64,000 nt of DNA from assembly GCF_050937815.1 (NCBI RefSeq), contig NZ_JACDIJ010000008.1, forward strand, positions 1 through 64,000, given 5' to 3'. Positions 1 through 6,766 of this stretch are shown piece after piece. Each line of letters opens with the position of its first letter. Position 1 is the stretch's first letter. This DNA comes from Treponema_C sp050937815 (GTDB taxonomy: Bacteria > Spirochaetota > Spirochaetia > Treponematales > Treponemataceae). The position numbers and the translations under genes were made by a program. The notes beneath the pieces are model-generated. The model saw nothing but the letters and a program-made list of their open reading frames with translations. It did no database searches and was not told the origin of the DNA.

Positions 1-552
1 ACTTTGTTAGGAAATGCCATTTACACAGATTTTGTGACAGGCTCTTTTAATAAACAGAAACAGACATTGACATTGGTTTTTGTGGATAAAAAAGAAAAGA
101 TACATCGCATAACTTTTACTCCTGATGAAGTTACTTCTGGAGTTGAATGGGGCGGGGATCGTACTAGTTTATCAAATTCTCATATTGAAACAAGACAAGA
201 TAATGGTACAATGCCTACGCAATTTCCTGATGGCGATCATAATATTGAGTCAATTGCTGATACGACTGATCCTTCTAAGTATGGAAGTAAATGGTTAACA
301 ACAGATGCCTCTCAATATCTTTCTGTTGTGGATGAAAATGGAAATCCTACAGGGAAAACTGTAAAAGATTTCGGATATTATATACATTTTACTATTTATA
401 AAAATACTCATGGTTGTATTGGAATTTTTAATAAATTGGTTATGACAATTTTATTAAAAGCTTTTGAAAAGAACAAAGAAACTTCCGATCCTTCAGCGAC
501 ATTACATGTAACTGGAGATCCTTCTAAATATGAAAACAGTGTGGAGAACTAA
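1..552 (+). CDS. C-terminal part of a possible toxin or L,D-transpeptidase-like protein, 5' end outside window
   Basis: The reading frame is open from the window edge, so the true start probably lies upstream. What remains is about 183 residues ending in TAA. Near residues 127-142 there is a HxxxxxxxxHGCIGI pattern (H128, H136, C138 counted from the TTG at 4), which resembles the His/Cys signature of YkuD-like L,D-transpeptidase folds; this is a weak motif match only. Low G+C, the Rhs fragments downstream and the exported protein 1 nt later suggest it is the variable tip of a polymorphic toxin. The pairing with the following gene is echoed by the pair at 3955-5045. Function is not established. 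Confidence 0.45.
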   Translation, partial: TLLGNAIYTDFVTGSFNKQKQTLTLVFVDKKEKIHRITFTPDEVTSGVEWGGDRTSLSNSHIETRQDNGTMPTQFPDGDHNIESIADTTDPSKYGSKWLTTDASQYLSVVDENGNPTGKTVKDFGYYIHFTIYKNTHGCIGIFNKLVMTILLKAFEKNKETSDPSATLHVTGDPSKYENSVEN

Positions 553-553
553 A

Positions 554-1714
554 ATGAATAAAAATAAATTCTGTCTATTTTTTATATTTCTTTTGGGTGA
601 CTTTTTTGCAATAGCACAACCGGTCGAATTTAAATTCTATAACGATATGGAATTGACAAAACAATTCGCGTGTATTTCATTTGACTCTAATGGAATAATA
701 AAGAAAGTTCAGTTTAAAAATGATTTACTGCTGTGTTCGCAGTTTATTGAAAATGAGAAGATTAGGATAGATGTTATAAAAAATGATGAACAACAAAAAA
801 AGACTTTTTATTTCCAAGAAAGCGGTGATTTTTTAATTATCCAAAATAAAAATTTAAATAAAAGAATTTCATTTGAAAAAAATACGCATAATTTAAAAAC
901 GGTTTATATAGCGGATGATTATTATTTTTCATTTGGTAAAGATTTATTTGTATATAAAAAAGATAGTAAAGAAAATACTTTTGAGAATAATAACTTTTCA
1001 TATTCTGCCGTAAAAACAATAAAAAAGAGTTATTATTCACTGATACAAGTAGAGTCAATAGACAAAAATTCGATTTCGTATGGATATTATTCATTAAATG
1101 ATGATGGGCGAGGCGGTGTTTTTTACAAGGATTTTGATTTTTATTCATTGATAAATAATAAAAATACTTTTTCGATGTCAACTAATGTACTTAATTATTT
1201 AATATTAATGGAATATATCCCGAGAGAATATATATCCATTATTTTAGGTTTTAATAATCTCCAATTTAGATATAATAAAACAGACATTATTAACTATGAA
1301 GTCTCATCGTTTCTAACAGAAGGAAATTCTATCTATGCGGCTGAAAATTTGGCAAGTATCGACGGATTGCCTTGGGCGTCAGCCAATGGATATGGAATTA
1401 ATGACACGATAACTTTAACCTTGCATACCGGTACTGCTCCCAAACTTTTAATTTATAACGGTTTTCAATCAACTGAAAAACCGGATTTATACAACAAAAA
1501 TTCAAGAGTAAAAAAGATAACAATCAAAAATATCGACATAAAAAAAGAAAAAGATTTTCTTTTAGAAGATAATACAAATCCGCAATTTTTAGATATTTCT
1601 GATATTTGTAAACCTTATTTTGGAGTTCAGAGGTTACAATTAATAATTTTAGATATTTATCCCGGAACAAAATATAAGGATTTGTGTATTCAGGCGATTG
1701 TTCCTGAAACCTGA
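554..1714 (+). CDS. Exported protein with C-terminal NADase-type glycan-binding (discoidin-like) domain
   Basis: 386 residues. ATG 554 is chosen over an earlier in-frame start because GGAG lies 7 nt upstream and a clean signal peptide follows (MNKNK, hydrophobic core, AIAQ). The middle is AT-rich and unrecognised. The last ~120 residues match the pattern of the NADase-type glycan-binding / F5/8-type-C-like domain common in spirochaete exported proteins: PWASANGYG, an IYNGF strand, NSRVKKI, NPQF, and a closing IYPGTKYKDLCI. The same domain ends the protein at 4257-5045, so the two are paralogues. It starts 1 nt after the preceding gene and is probably co-transcribed. An immunity or surface-binding partner role is inferred from position only. 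Confidence 0.65.
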   Translation: MNKNKFCLFFIFLLGDFFAIAQPVEFKFYNDMELTKQFACISFDSNGIIKKVQFKNDLLLCSQFIENEKIRIDVIKNDEQQKKTFYFQESGDFLIIQNKNLNKRISFEKNTHNLKTVYIADDYYFSFGKDLFVYKKDSKENTFENNNFSYSAVKTIKKSYYSLIQVESIDKNSISYGYYSLNDDGRGGVFYKDFDFYSLINNKNTFSMSTNVLNYLILMEYIPREYISIILGFNNLQFRYNKTDIINYEVSSFLTEGNSIYAAENLASIDGLPWASANGYGINDTITLTLHTGTAPKLLIYNGFQSTEKPDLYNKNSRVKKITIKNIDIKKEKDFLLEDNTNPQFLDISDICKPYFGVQRLQLIILDIYPGTKYKDLCIQAIVPET

Positions 1715-2046
1715 ATATTTAGAAATAACTCAGCCTGTAGACAATAGGATGCTGCCAAGCCCTTGCAGCTAAAGGGGAACGCCCGTATAATAAAGAATAT
1801 GGAAGCAGGTATGCGAGTTTTTTCAGACGCAACACAGAGCAGTCCGAGCGGCTGTAAAAAACTCGGTAAGCACGGCTCGCGTAAGAGAGCCGTGCGACGG
1901 ACTGGGAGGACTCTATAATACGGTGAATGTGCACTTGTAGCATTATGCGGGTACCGAAACAGAAATAATGACAGCTGGAAAAGTCGATCAGCAGAAGATA
2001 AACGATATTGCGAATTATAGTATAAATACTGTCATGAGATGGAAAA
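1715..2046 (+). pseudogene. Gene-free stretch with decayed Rhs core remnant and hairpins
   Basis: No intact gene. From 1899 to about 1955 one frame reads GLGGLYNTVNVHL, stop, HYAG. This is the conserved Rhs-core end seen at 2471 as GIYNQVNFNLYHYAG, with the Tyr codon replaced by TAG (1938-1940). It is therefore a broken Rhs tip scaffold. Just upstream, 1870-1895 forms a perfect 9-bp hairpin (GCACGGCTC / GAGCCGTGC). A looser inverted pair of GAGTTTTTT / AAAAAACTC elements spans about 1814-1865. A long minus-strand frame (1719-2186) crosses the region but is taken as chance. Confidence 0.6.
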
Positions 2047-2457
2047 ATGATACACAAAATATTGAGTAAATTATTTATTTTTATATCGATTGTAATGTTT
2101 ATTAGTTGTCGTGTTGATAACAGTGGTAACACAAGCATACTTTCTCCGCAACTATATAATATATACCCCGACAATTGCACTGCCAAAATAGATTTAAGAA
2201 CCGGGTATAGTGGAGAATTAAAATCAATTTTAGTTGAAGATACTCAGCAAGATTTCTCCTTCGTTCTAAATTTGATTGATGATGGTAACTGTATGTATAA
2301 AATAGTTACAAAATTATATGAAGAAACTACAAATACATATATATCAGATAACTCGGATAAGCTAATCGAGAAATGTATTGTTGTAAACAATAAATTGTAT
2401 CGGTTGGAGGAGATTCATGCTGATGGGAGTATAACTGCTGAATATAAAATAGAATAG
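2047..2457 (+). CDS. Small lipoprotein, possible orphan immunity protein
   Basis: 136 residues starting with a typical spirochaetal lipoprotein signal: MIHK, hydrophobic core, then MFISC, with the lipidated Cys near residue 21. The mature part is short, beta-rich looking and unrecognised. It lies between an Rhs remnant upstream and an Rhs tip downstream, the usual place for an immunity gene left after tip exchange. There is no direct evidence of immunity function. Confidence 0.5.
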   Translation: MIHKILSKLFIFISIVMFISCRVDNSGNTSILSPQLYNIYPDNCTAKIDLRTGYSGELKSILVEDTQQDFSFVLNLIDDGNCMYKIVTKLYEETTNTYISDNSDKLIEKCIVVNNKLYRLEEIHADGSITAEYKIE

Positions 2458-2470
2458 TAACTTTGTTATA

Positions 2471-3283
2471 GACTATTTTTCCGGCAGAGAAAGAGATGAA
2501 GCACGCACAATAGCCGGCGTCTTGTGCGTGGGCCTGTATTACTACGGCGCACGGTATCTGGACGCTAAAACATCACGCTGGCTGACAACAGACCCCGCGC
2601 TGGGGGAATATATGGCTGGCTCTGCTGTCGGTGAAGGAGGGATTTATAATCAGGTAAACTTTAACCTTTACCACTATGCAGGCATCGGGCAGCGAAGCGA
2701 CAGCGAGCTTCAAGCCAATAACCCGGTGCAGTATATTGACCCGGATGGGAAAATAATAAATATTCCAATAATAGCTGATAGGGCGAGTATTGTGGATATG
2801 ATAAATAAGGTATCAAAATATAAATATAAAACAGATGACGAAGGAAATTTAATAAAGGATGGTAATAAACTGAACGGCTTCTTAGTATTTGGTCGTTCAG
2901 AAACTTTTTCCAATGATTTAGATGCCGGAATACAGTCATCTAGTCATATCAGTATAGAATTGGGTGAAGTGTATGTTGCTAAGAATAGAAATGTACTATC
3001 TTCTAGTGTGCATGAGCAAGCAAATGGAGGAATCACAGTGCCGGAAGGAGGAAAGATAAGTGTTGTACTTTCTAGAAAAGGAGGATGGATATCAAAATTT
3101 AAAGATGGAAGTGCAAAATCGGGAAAGAGTTCTACTGAAGTGCTCATACATGAACTCTCGGGGCATGCGATTCCTATTGCAACCGAAAATCCAGGAAATG
3201 CTGTTGAAAATGAAAATAAAGTTAGAAAGGAAATGGGATGGCAAGAAATCTTGCCTGATCCGGAACACAAAAGTTATGATTAA
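2471..3283 (+). CDS. Detached Rhs C-terminal tip with metallopeptidase-like toxin domain (5' truncated)
   Basis: The frame carries Rhs core features from about 2471: DYFSGRERDE, GLYYYGARYLD, SRWLTTDPALGEY, then YHYAG and NPVQYIDPDG, the classic junction before a variable toxin. Most of the Rhs shell is absent, so this is a displaced tip. A non-Rhs insertion (ARTIAGVLCV) sits where ETG is usual. The toxin part ends with VLIHELSGHAIP, then GNAVENENKVRKEMGW. The HELxGH plus NAVxxEN combination is typical of metallopeptidase toxin domains in polymorphic toxins. A strong start codon is not visible; the first in-frame start-type codon is TTG 2522. It may be silent unless recombined onto a full Rhs gene. 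It overlaps the next gene by 8 nt. Confidence 0.7.
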   Translation, partial: DYFSGRERDEARTIAGVLCVGLYYYGARYLDAKTSRWLTTDPALGEYMAGSAVGEGGIYNQVNFNLYHYAGIGQRSDSELQANNPVQYIDPDGKIINIPIIADRASIVDMINKVSKYKYKTDDEGNLIKDGNKLNGFLVFGRSETFSNDLDAGIQSSSHISIELGEVYVAKNRNVLSSSVHEQANGGITVPEGGKISVVLSRKGGWISKFKDGSAKSGKSSTEVLIHELSGHAIPIATENPGNAVENENKVRKEMGWQEILPDPEHKSYD

Positions 3284-3851
3284 GATACCGACTGTAATTT
3301 TAATATTGGTATGTATATTTTCATGTTCGAAAAACACTATTGACTTAGTAGAAATACAAATTAAAAATGATTTAAATAAATCTGTTTATTTAAATAATGC
3401 TTTTACTTTGAATAGTTCTTTTGAAACAAATTTGAATAAAACTTATATGATAAATCTACCACTTTGCTTAAATGCAAGCTTTGAACAAAGTGGAATAGTC
3501 TGTATCCCCGAACCCAAGTTGACACATTTTGAAATTAAAAGAGGCGGACTGATTAGAGTTAAAGTTTCTGGGAAGTATAATTTTATACAATACGATAAAG
3601 ATAGATATCAACAAAAGTCATCATCACATTTTCTACTATACTATTCTAAAGAGCCTCTAATGCTGGTTCCTAACAAAGATAACTATAATATGTATATTGA
3701 TGAAATGCTTGCTAACGGAAGTGTAGCCTTAGGTACATATGTCAATGGTATAATAGAATTCATCTTATCTGACAATGACTATCGGATAAATGAAAAAGCC
3801 ATTTTTGATATACAAACATTTGCAAAAGAAGCAATAGACAGTCAGGTTTGA
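3276..3851 (+). CDS. Lipoprotein, candidate immunity protein for the Rhs metallopeptidase tip
   Basis: 191 residues from ATG 3276, inside the end of the toxin gene (8-nt overlap, typical of translational coupling). A longer open frame starts at 3060, but that extension only reads the toxin gene out of frame. The N-terminus MIKIPTVILILVCIFSC is a lipoprotein signal with Cys near residue 17. The rest is unrecognised. A periplasm-facing lipoprotein directly behind an Rhs toxin tip fits a cognate immunity protein; this is inference from arrangement. Confidence 0.55.
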   Translation: MIKIPTVILILVCIFSCSKNTIDLVEIQIKNDLNKSVYLNNAFTLNSSFETNLNKTYMINLPLCLNASFEQSGIVCIPEPKLTHFEIKRGGLIRVKVSGKYNFIQYDKDRYQQKSSSHFLLYYSKEPLMLVPNKDNYNMYIDEMLANGSVALGTYVNGIIEFILSDNDYRINEKAIFDIQTFAKEAIDSQV

Positions 3852-3954
3852 TTTGACATTTTGAGTGGTTTCTGATATATAACGTTTATTAATTAGTTTA
3901 AATGACACAAGATTTGTATCATACAATAGTTAAAGGTAGTTTAGAAACATTTAG

Positions 3955-4239
3955 ATGGGAATAAAGCTAAACTCCATTGATGTACAGTCAACCGCTGATT
4001 ATCAGTCTGGAGTTGACGCAGGTAGAGGTAGAACAATTCCTGCTGGTGATTATACGGGAACATTATTAAATAAGTCTGGAAGTTATAATAATGCTATCAG
4101 CATTACTGGAAATGACGTAACAGAGTCTGAAGCTGTTTTATTTCATCCAAATGCAAAAACAGCAAAAGGTGATACAGCTTGGGCAAAAGGTGATAGCATT
4201 AAAATACAAATTAAACCTCCTCAGGTAAACGAAAACTAA
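3955..4239 (+). CDS. Short fragment related to toxin-tip or transpeptidase-like proteins
   Basis: 94 residues. A stop (TAG 3952-3954) lies directly before the ATG and there is no convincing ribosome site, so this is probably a 5'-truncated remnant. The stretch GRTIPAGDYTGTLLNKSG followed by VLFHPNA recalls small L,D-transpeptidase-like domains and loosely parallels the TMPTQFPDGDHNI ... YYIHFT region of the gene at 1-552, but the HGC motif is missing. Like that gene, it is followed at once by an exported protein with the glycan-binding domain. Function unknown. Confidence 0.4.
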   Translation: MGIKLNSIDVQSTADYQSGVDAGRGRTIPAGDYTGTLLNKSGSYNNAISITGNDVTESEAVLFHPNAKTAKGDTAWAKGDSIKIQIKPPQVNEN

Positions 4240-4256
4240 TAGCATTGGAGATGCGT

Positions 4257-5045
4257 ATGAAAAAATCAATTATACTAGTATTATTCTTTATGTTTACATG
4301 TTTTTCACTTAATTCGTTATCGATGAGTGAATTGAAAATTGATGAACCTGTTTATTATAAAGATATCAACAGTTTTAAAATTATTTCTTTTTATAAAAAT
4401 AATAAAGTTGAATTCTCTGATGAAGAGAATTGGAATTCAAGTAAATTATGGAATCAGATCTTCGATTATTCCATTTCCGTTGACGGTAAATTCTATGAAC
4501 TGGAGATTAAAAATAAAGAATTCTCTGTAAAATTATTGATGTTACTTTCTCAAGATTATTTGGTTTTATATGAAGAATCCGACATACCTATTTTTATCGG
4601 TGCTTCAAAGGTAAAAACTGAACTCTTATATTTCCCCGCTTATTTTGATGCTTCTTCAGAATTGAAAGAAAAGACTGTTATCTATTCCGGTAACAATTTG
4701 AGTAAATTGGATTTAGCAAAACCCTGGGTTGAAGCAGTAAATGGATATGGAGAAGGAGAATCTGTACAGTTTCAAATGAATGGTCAAGAAATAATTATTT
4801 TTAACGGATTCGTATCAAAAAATAAACGGTATTTATTTTCTCAAAATAGCAGAGTAAAAACAATGGATCTGTATTTTAAATCTTCAAATGTGCGTAGAAA
4901 TTATGAATTACAAGATACGCCAAATCCCCAAGTAATAAAACTGGAATCAATGGTTAATGAAAAAGTTGTATTAACGATTGTTGACGTCTACAAAGGAAAT
5001 AAATATAGCGATACATGTCTAAATGCAATTATGATAAGGCATTAA
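4257..5045 (+). CDS. Exported protein with C-terminal NADase-type glycan-binding domain, paralogue of 554-1714
   Basis: 262 residues. ATG 4257 is preferred to ATG 4251 or TTG 4245 because GGAG ends 6 nt before it. The signal peptide is MKKSIILVLFFMF... to about residue 22. The C-terminal ~110 residues carry the discoidin-like pattern: PWVEAVNGYGEGE, IIIFNGF, NSRVKTM, TPNPQVI, VYKGNKYSDTCLNAI. This aligns by eye with the 554-1714 protein across the whole domain, while the N-terminal parts differ in length. It probably arose by duplication of a toxin-tip/partner module. Role as immunity, lectin or adhesion protein is unresolved. Confidence 0.65.
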   Translation: MKKSIILVLFFMFTCFSLNSLSMSELKIDEPVYYKDINSFKIISFYKNNKVEFSDEENWNSSKLWNQIFDYSISVDGKFYELEIKNKEFSVKLLMLLSQDYLVLYEESDIPIFIGASKVKTELLYFPAYFDASSELKEKTVIYSGNNLSKLDLAKPWVEAVNGYGEGESVQFQMNGQEIIIFNGFVSKNKRYLFSQNSRVKTMDLYFKSSNVRRNYELQDTPNPQVIKLESMVNEKVVLTIVDVYKGNKYSDTCLNAIMIRH

Positions 5046-5131
5046 TTTCTTAATGGATACTATTGATATAAGCAGCCAATTGATATTTTAGCATTAGTAC
5101 AAAATAAACTAGTTTTGCACCGCCATATCAC

Positions 5132-5160
5132 ACTCGTGAGTTTTTCAAAAACTCACGAGT
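5132..5160. repeat. Perfect 14-bp inverted repeat (hairpin)
   Basis: ACTCGTGAGTTTTT and its exact reverse complement are separated by a single C. It could terminate transcription from 4257-5045, although no long T-run follows outside the stem. Its GAGTTTTT core resembles the looser inverted pair near 1814-1865, so it may belong to a dispersed palindromic family of this genome. Confidence 0.6.
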
Positions 5161-5204
5161 CGCAGCCGCAGGTATACATAGGGAAAAAGCGCTTTTTTTC
5201 TGCA

Positions 5205-5351
5205 TTAAGCTTCGGCTTCATTTTTGGTTTTACATCCTCTACAAGCTTTTTTGATTTGTATACCCGTCGGATCGTAATACCGGTAATACCATTTTTTAGA
5301 TTCTTTACCGCTTTTGCTCTTTACGGTTTTCTTAAACAAACGATACGCCAT
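5205..5351 (-). pseudogene. N-terminal stub of a tyrosine-type integrase
   Basis: Reading the minus strand from ATG at 5351 gives 48 codons ending at TAA (5205-5207). The product starts MAYRLFKKTVKSKSGK, then KKWYYRYYDPTG, KKACRGCKTKNEAEA. This matches the N-terminal arm DNA-binding part of phage or island integrases in treponemes; a full protein would be ~300 residues or more. The catalytic domain is absent. The stub lies 101 bp from the 3' end of tRNA-Val on the same strand, the usual position of an integrase next to its tRNA attachment site. It marks the likely right edge of an old integrated element carrying the Rhs region. Confidence 0.65.
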
Positions 5352-5452
5352 TTCTCTTCTCCTTCAAACGGACTTTATGCCCATTTTATTCCACTCGATG
5401 CCGAAGCAAAAAAGAAAGGAAGAGTAAATGTTTACATTACAAGCAATTATAT

Positions 5453-5526
5453 TGGGCGCTGACGGGATCGAACCGCCGACATTTTGGGTGTAAACCAAAC
5501 GCTCGTACCAGCTGAGCTAAGCGCCC
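5453..5526 (-). tRNA. tRNA-Val (anticodon UAC)
   Basis: On the minus strand a complete 74-nt cloverleaf folds: acceptor GGGCGCT/AGCGCCC, anticodon stem TTTGG/CCAAA around loop TTTACAC (anticodon TAC), T-stem GGCGG/CCGTC with loop TTCGATC, discriminator A. CCA is not encoded. Its 3' end faces the integrase stub, so it is the likely attachment site of the decayed element to its left. Confidence 0.95.
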
Positions 5527-5537
5527 GTAACTCTTTT

Positions 5538-5566
5538 ATAATATCGGATTTGCGCCTTTGCGTCAA
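5538..5566 (-). promoter_or_regulatory. Sigma-70-type promoter for tRNA-Val
   Basis: On the minus strand TTGACG (5566-5561), a 17-nt spacer, then TATTAT (5543-5538). The expected start is about 5-8 nt before the tRNA 5' end. Confidence 0.7.
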
Positions 5567-5660
5567 GTGGGTAAAAGCTTGTTAAGCAAAATTTATCGTA
5601 AAATTATCGTATTTTTTGGAAATTATAGGTTTTTTTACAGAACGATACTGTTCTACGGAC

Positions 5661-5689
5661 TTTACATCGCTGCATTTTTTTGATATAAT
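5661..5689 (+). promoter_or_regulatory. Sigma-70-type promoter for tRNA-Arg/tRNA-Pro
   Basis: TTTACA (5661-5666), exactly 17 nt, then consensus TATAAT (5684-5689). Transcription would begin about 8 nt before tRNA-Arg and could run through tRNA-Pro into the TSUP permease gene. Confidence 0.75.
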
Positions 5690-5703
5690 TAAACTTCAAA
5701 TAC

Positions 5704-5777
5704 GGGTTCGTAGCTCATCCGGATAGAGCAGCTGCCTTCTAAGCAGCAGGTAGGGGGTTCGAGTCCCTCCGGACCCG
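5704..5777 (+). tRNA. tRNA-Arg (anticodon UCU)
   Basis: 74-nt cloverleaf: acceptor GGGTTCG/CGGACCC (one T-G pair), anticodon stem GCTGC/GCAGC with loop CTTCTAA (anticodon TCT), T-stem GGGGG/CCCTC with loop TTCGAGT, discriminator G. CCA is not encoded. Confidence 0.95.
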
Positions 5778-5835
5778 CTTTTATATAAAAAAGTTTTGCG
5801 GCAATGTACTTTCGCATGATAAAGCAAAATTTCTG

Positions 5836-5908
5836 CGGAACGTAGCGCAGTTGGTAGCGCGTCTGCTTTGGGAGCAGAATGTCGCAGGTTCAAATCCTGT
5901 CGTTCCGA
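5836..5908 (+). tRNA. tRNA-Pro (anticodon UGG)
   Basis: 73-nt cloverleaf: acceptor CGGAACG/CGTTCCG, anticodon stem TCTGC/GCAGA with loop TTTGGGA (anticodon TGG), T-stem GCAGG/CCTGT with loop TTCAAAT, discriminator A. CCA is not encoded, so 3' processing would cut right after A5908, 2 nt before the next start codon. Confidence 0.95.
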
Positions 5909-5910
5909 CT

Positions 5911-6708
5911 ATGAATGCGGTTCCCTATATTGTTTTGGCTTTAGGCGCTACGCTTATCGGTTCTGTAAGCGGTATGGGCGGCGGCGTTATTATAAAACCC
6001 GTTATGGATTTTATGGGAGATTACGATTCTTCCGTAATCGGCGTCTTAAGCAGTATCACCGTTTTTTCCATGTCCTTTGTTTCGCTTGTGCGCGGCTATG
6101 CGGTACAAAAAAAAGCCGGAAATTCCCTTCCCGTTCTTAAATTGATTATATTAAGCTTAGGTTCGGTATGCGGCGGTATTGCAGGGCAGTATGTCTATAC
6201 GCACATTACATACTTTTTTCAAAACAATCGCAGCGTTACGCTTATTCAAAACATATGTCTTTTTATATTGGTGGGTTTTGTCTTTGTATACATGATAAAA
6301 TCGGATACGATAAAAAACCGCTCGTTTTCTTCTGCGTATTTGTATGCTCTGTGCGGCGTTATGCTGGGTTTTATATCTTCGTTTTTGGGAATCGGCGGCG
6401 GCCCGTTTAATGTCGCCTTGCTTATGTATTTGTTTTCATTTGACATAAAATCGGCGACCCTTGCAAGCCTTATGACGATTTTTTTTGCTCAAGTTGCAAA
6501 ATTGACTTCCGTATTGTTTACTACGGGTTTTTCCGTATACAACTTGGAAATGGCGCCCTTTATGGTCGTATGCGCCGTTATCGGCGGTTTGGCGGGTACC
6601 CGGCTTAAAGCAAAACTGAGCGCCCGCAGCGTAGCCTTTTTATTTAACTGCGTGCAAGTATGCATTATGATCTTATGCGTTGTTAATGTGCTTCGTTCGC
6701 TGTGCTGA
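5911..6708 (+). CDS. TSUP-family (TauE/SafE) membrane permease
   Basis: 265 residues, about eight hydrophobic segments in two related halves. Each half has the family's glycine motif near its first helix: GSVSGMGGGV around residue 20 and SFLGIGGGPFN around residue 160. Members export or import small sulfur or organic anions such as sulfite, sulfoacetate or taurine; the substrate here cannot be told. ATG 5911 is 2 nt after the end of tRNA-Pro, leaving no space for a normal ribosome site outside the tRNA. Earlier in-frame starts would lie inside the tRNA, and later ones would remove the first helix. It is probably read from the tRNA promoter. Confidence 0.85.
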   Translation: MNAVPYIVLALGATLIGSVSGMGGGVIIKPVMDFMGDYDSSVIGVLSSITVFSMSFVSLVRGYAVQKKAGNSLPVLKLIILSLGSVCGGIAGQYVYTHITYFFQNNRSVTLIQNICLFILVGFVFVYMIKSDTIKNRSFSSAYLYALCGVMLGFISSFLGIGGGPFNVALLMYLFSFDIKSATLASLMTIFFAQVAKLTSVLFTTGFSVYNLEMAPFMVVCAVIGGLAGTRLKAKLSARSVAFLFNCVQVCIMILCVVNVLRSLC

Positions 6709-6741
6709 ACCGGCTTTTTCTCTATACGCTGAAAAGCCGGC
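6709..6741. terminator. Hairpin between convergent genes
   Basis: CCGGCTTTT (6710-6718) pairs with AAAAGCCGG (6732-6740), placed between the converging TSUP and brnQ genes. A-rich and T-rich edges lie within the stem, so it may act weakly in both directions. There is no separate T-run. Confidence 0.5.
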
Positions 6742-6766
6742 TATGAATGAATCAGTCGAATAAAAA

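Noticed and set aside
1719..2186. 155-codon minus-strand frame
   Set aside because: It crosses the Rhs remnant and the lipoprotein start, has no recognisable motif, and the plus strand explains the region.
5115..5462. 115-codon plus-strand frame between the exported protein and tRNA-Val
   Set aside because: The minus strand encodes the integrase stub here and the frame runs into the tRNA. Composition is chance.
5696..5893. 65-codon minus-strand frame over the tRNA cluster
   Set aside because: It reads through tRNA-Arg and tRNA-Pro; tRNA structure explains the sequence.
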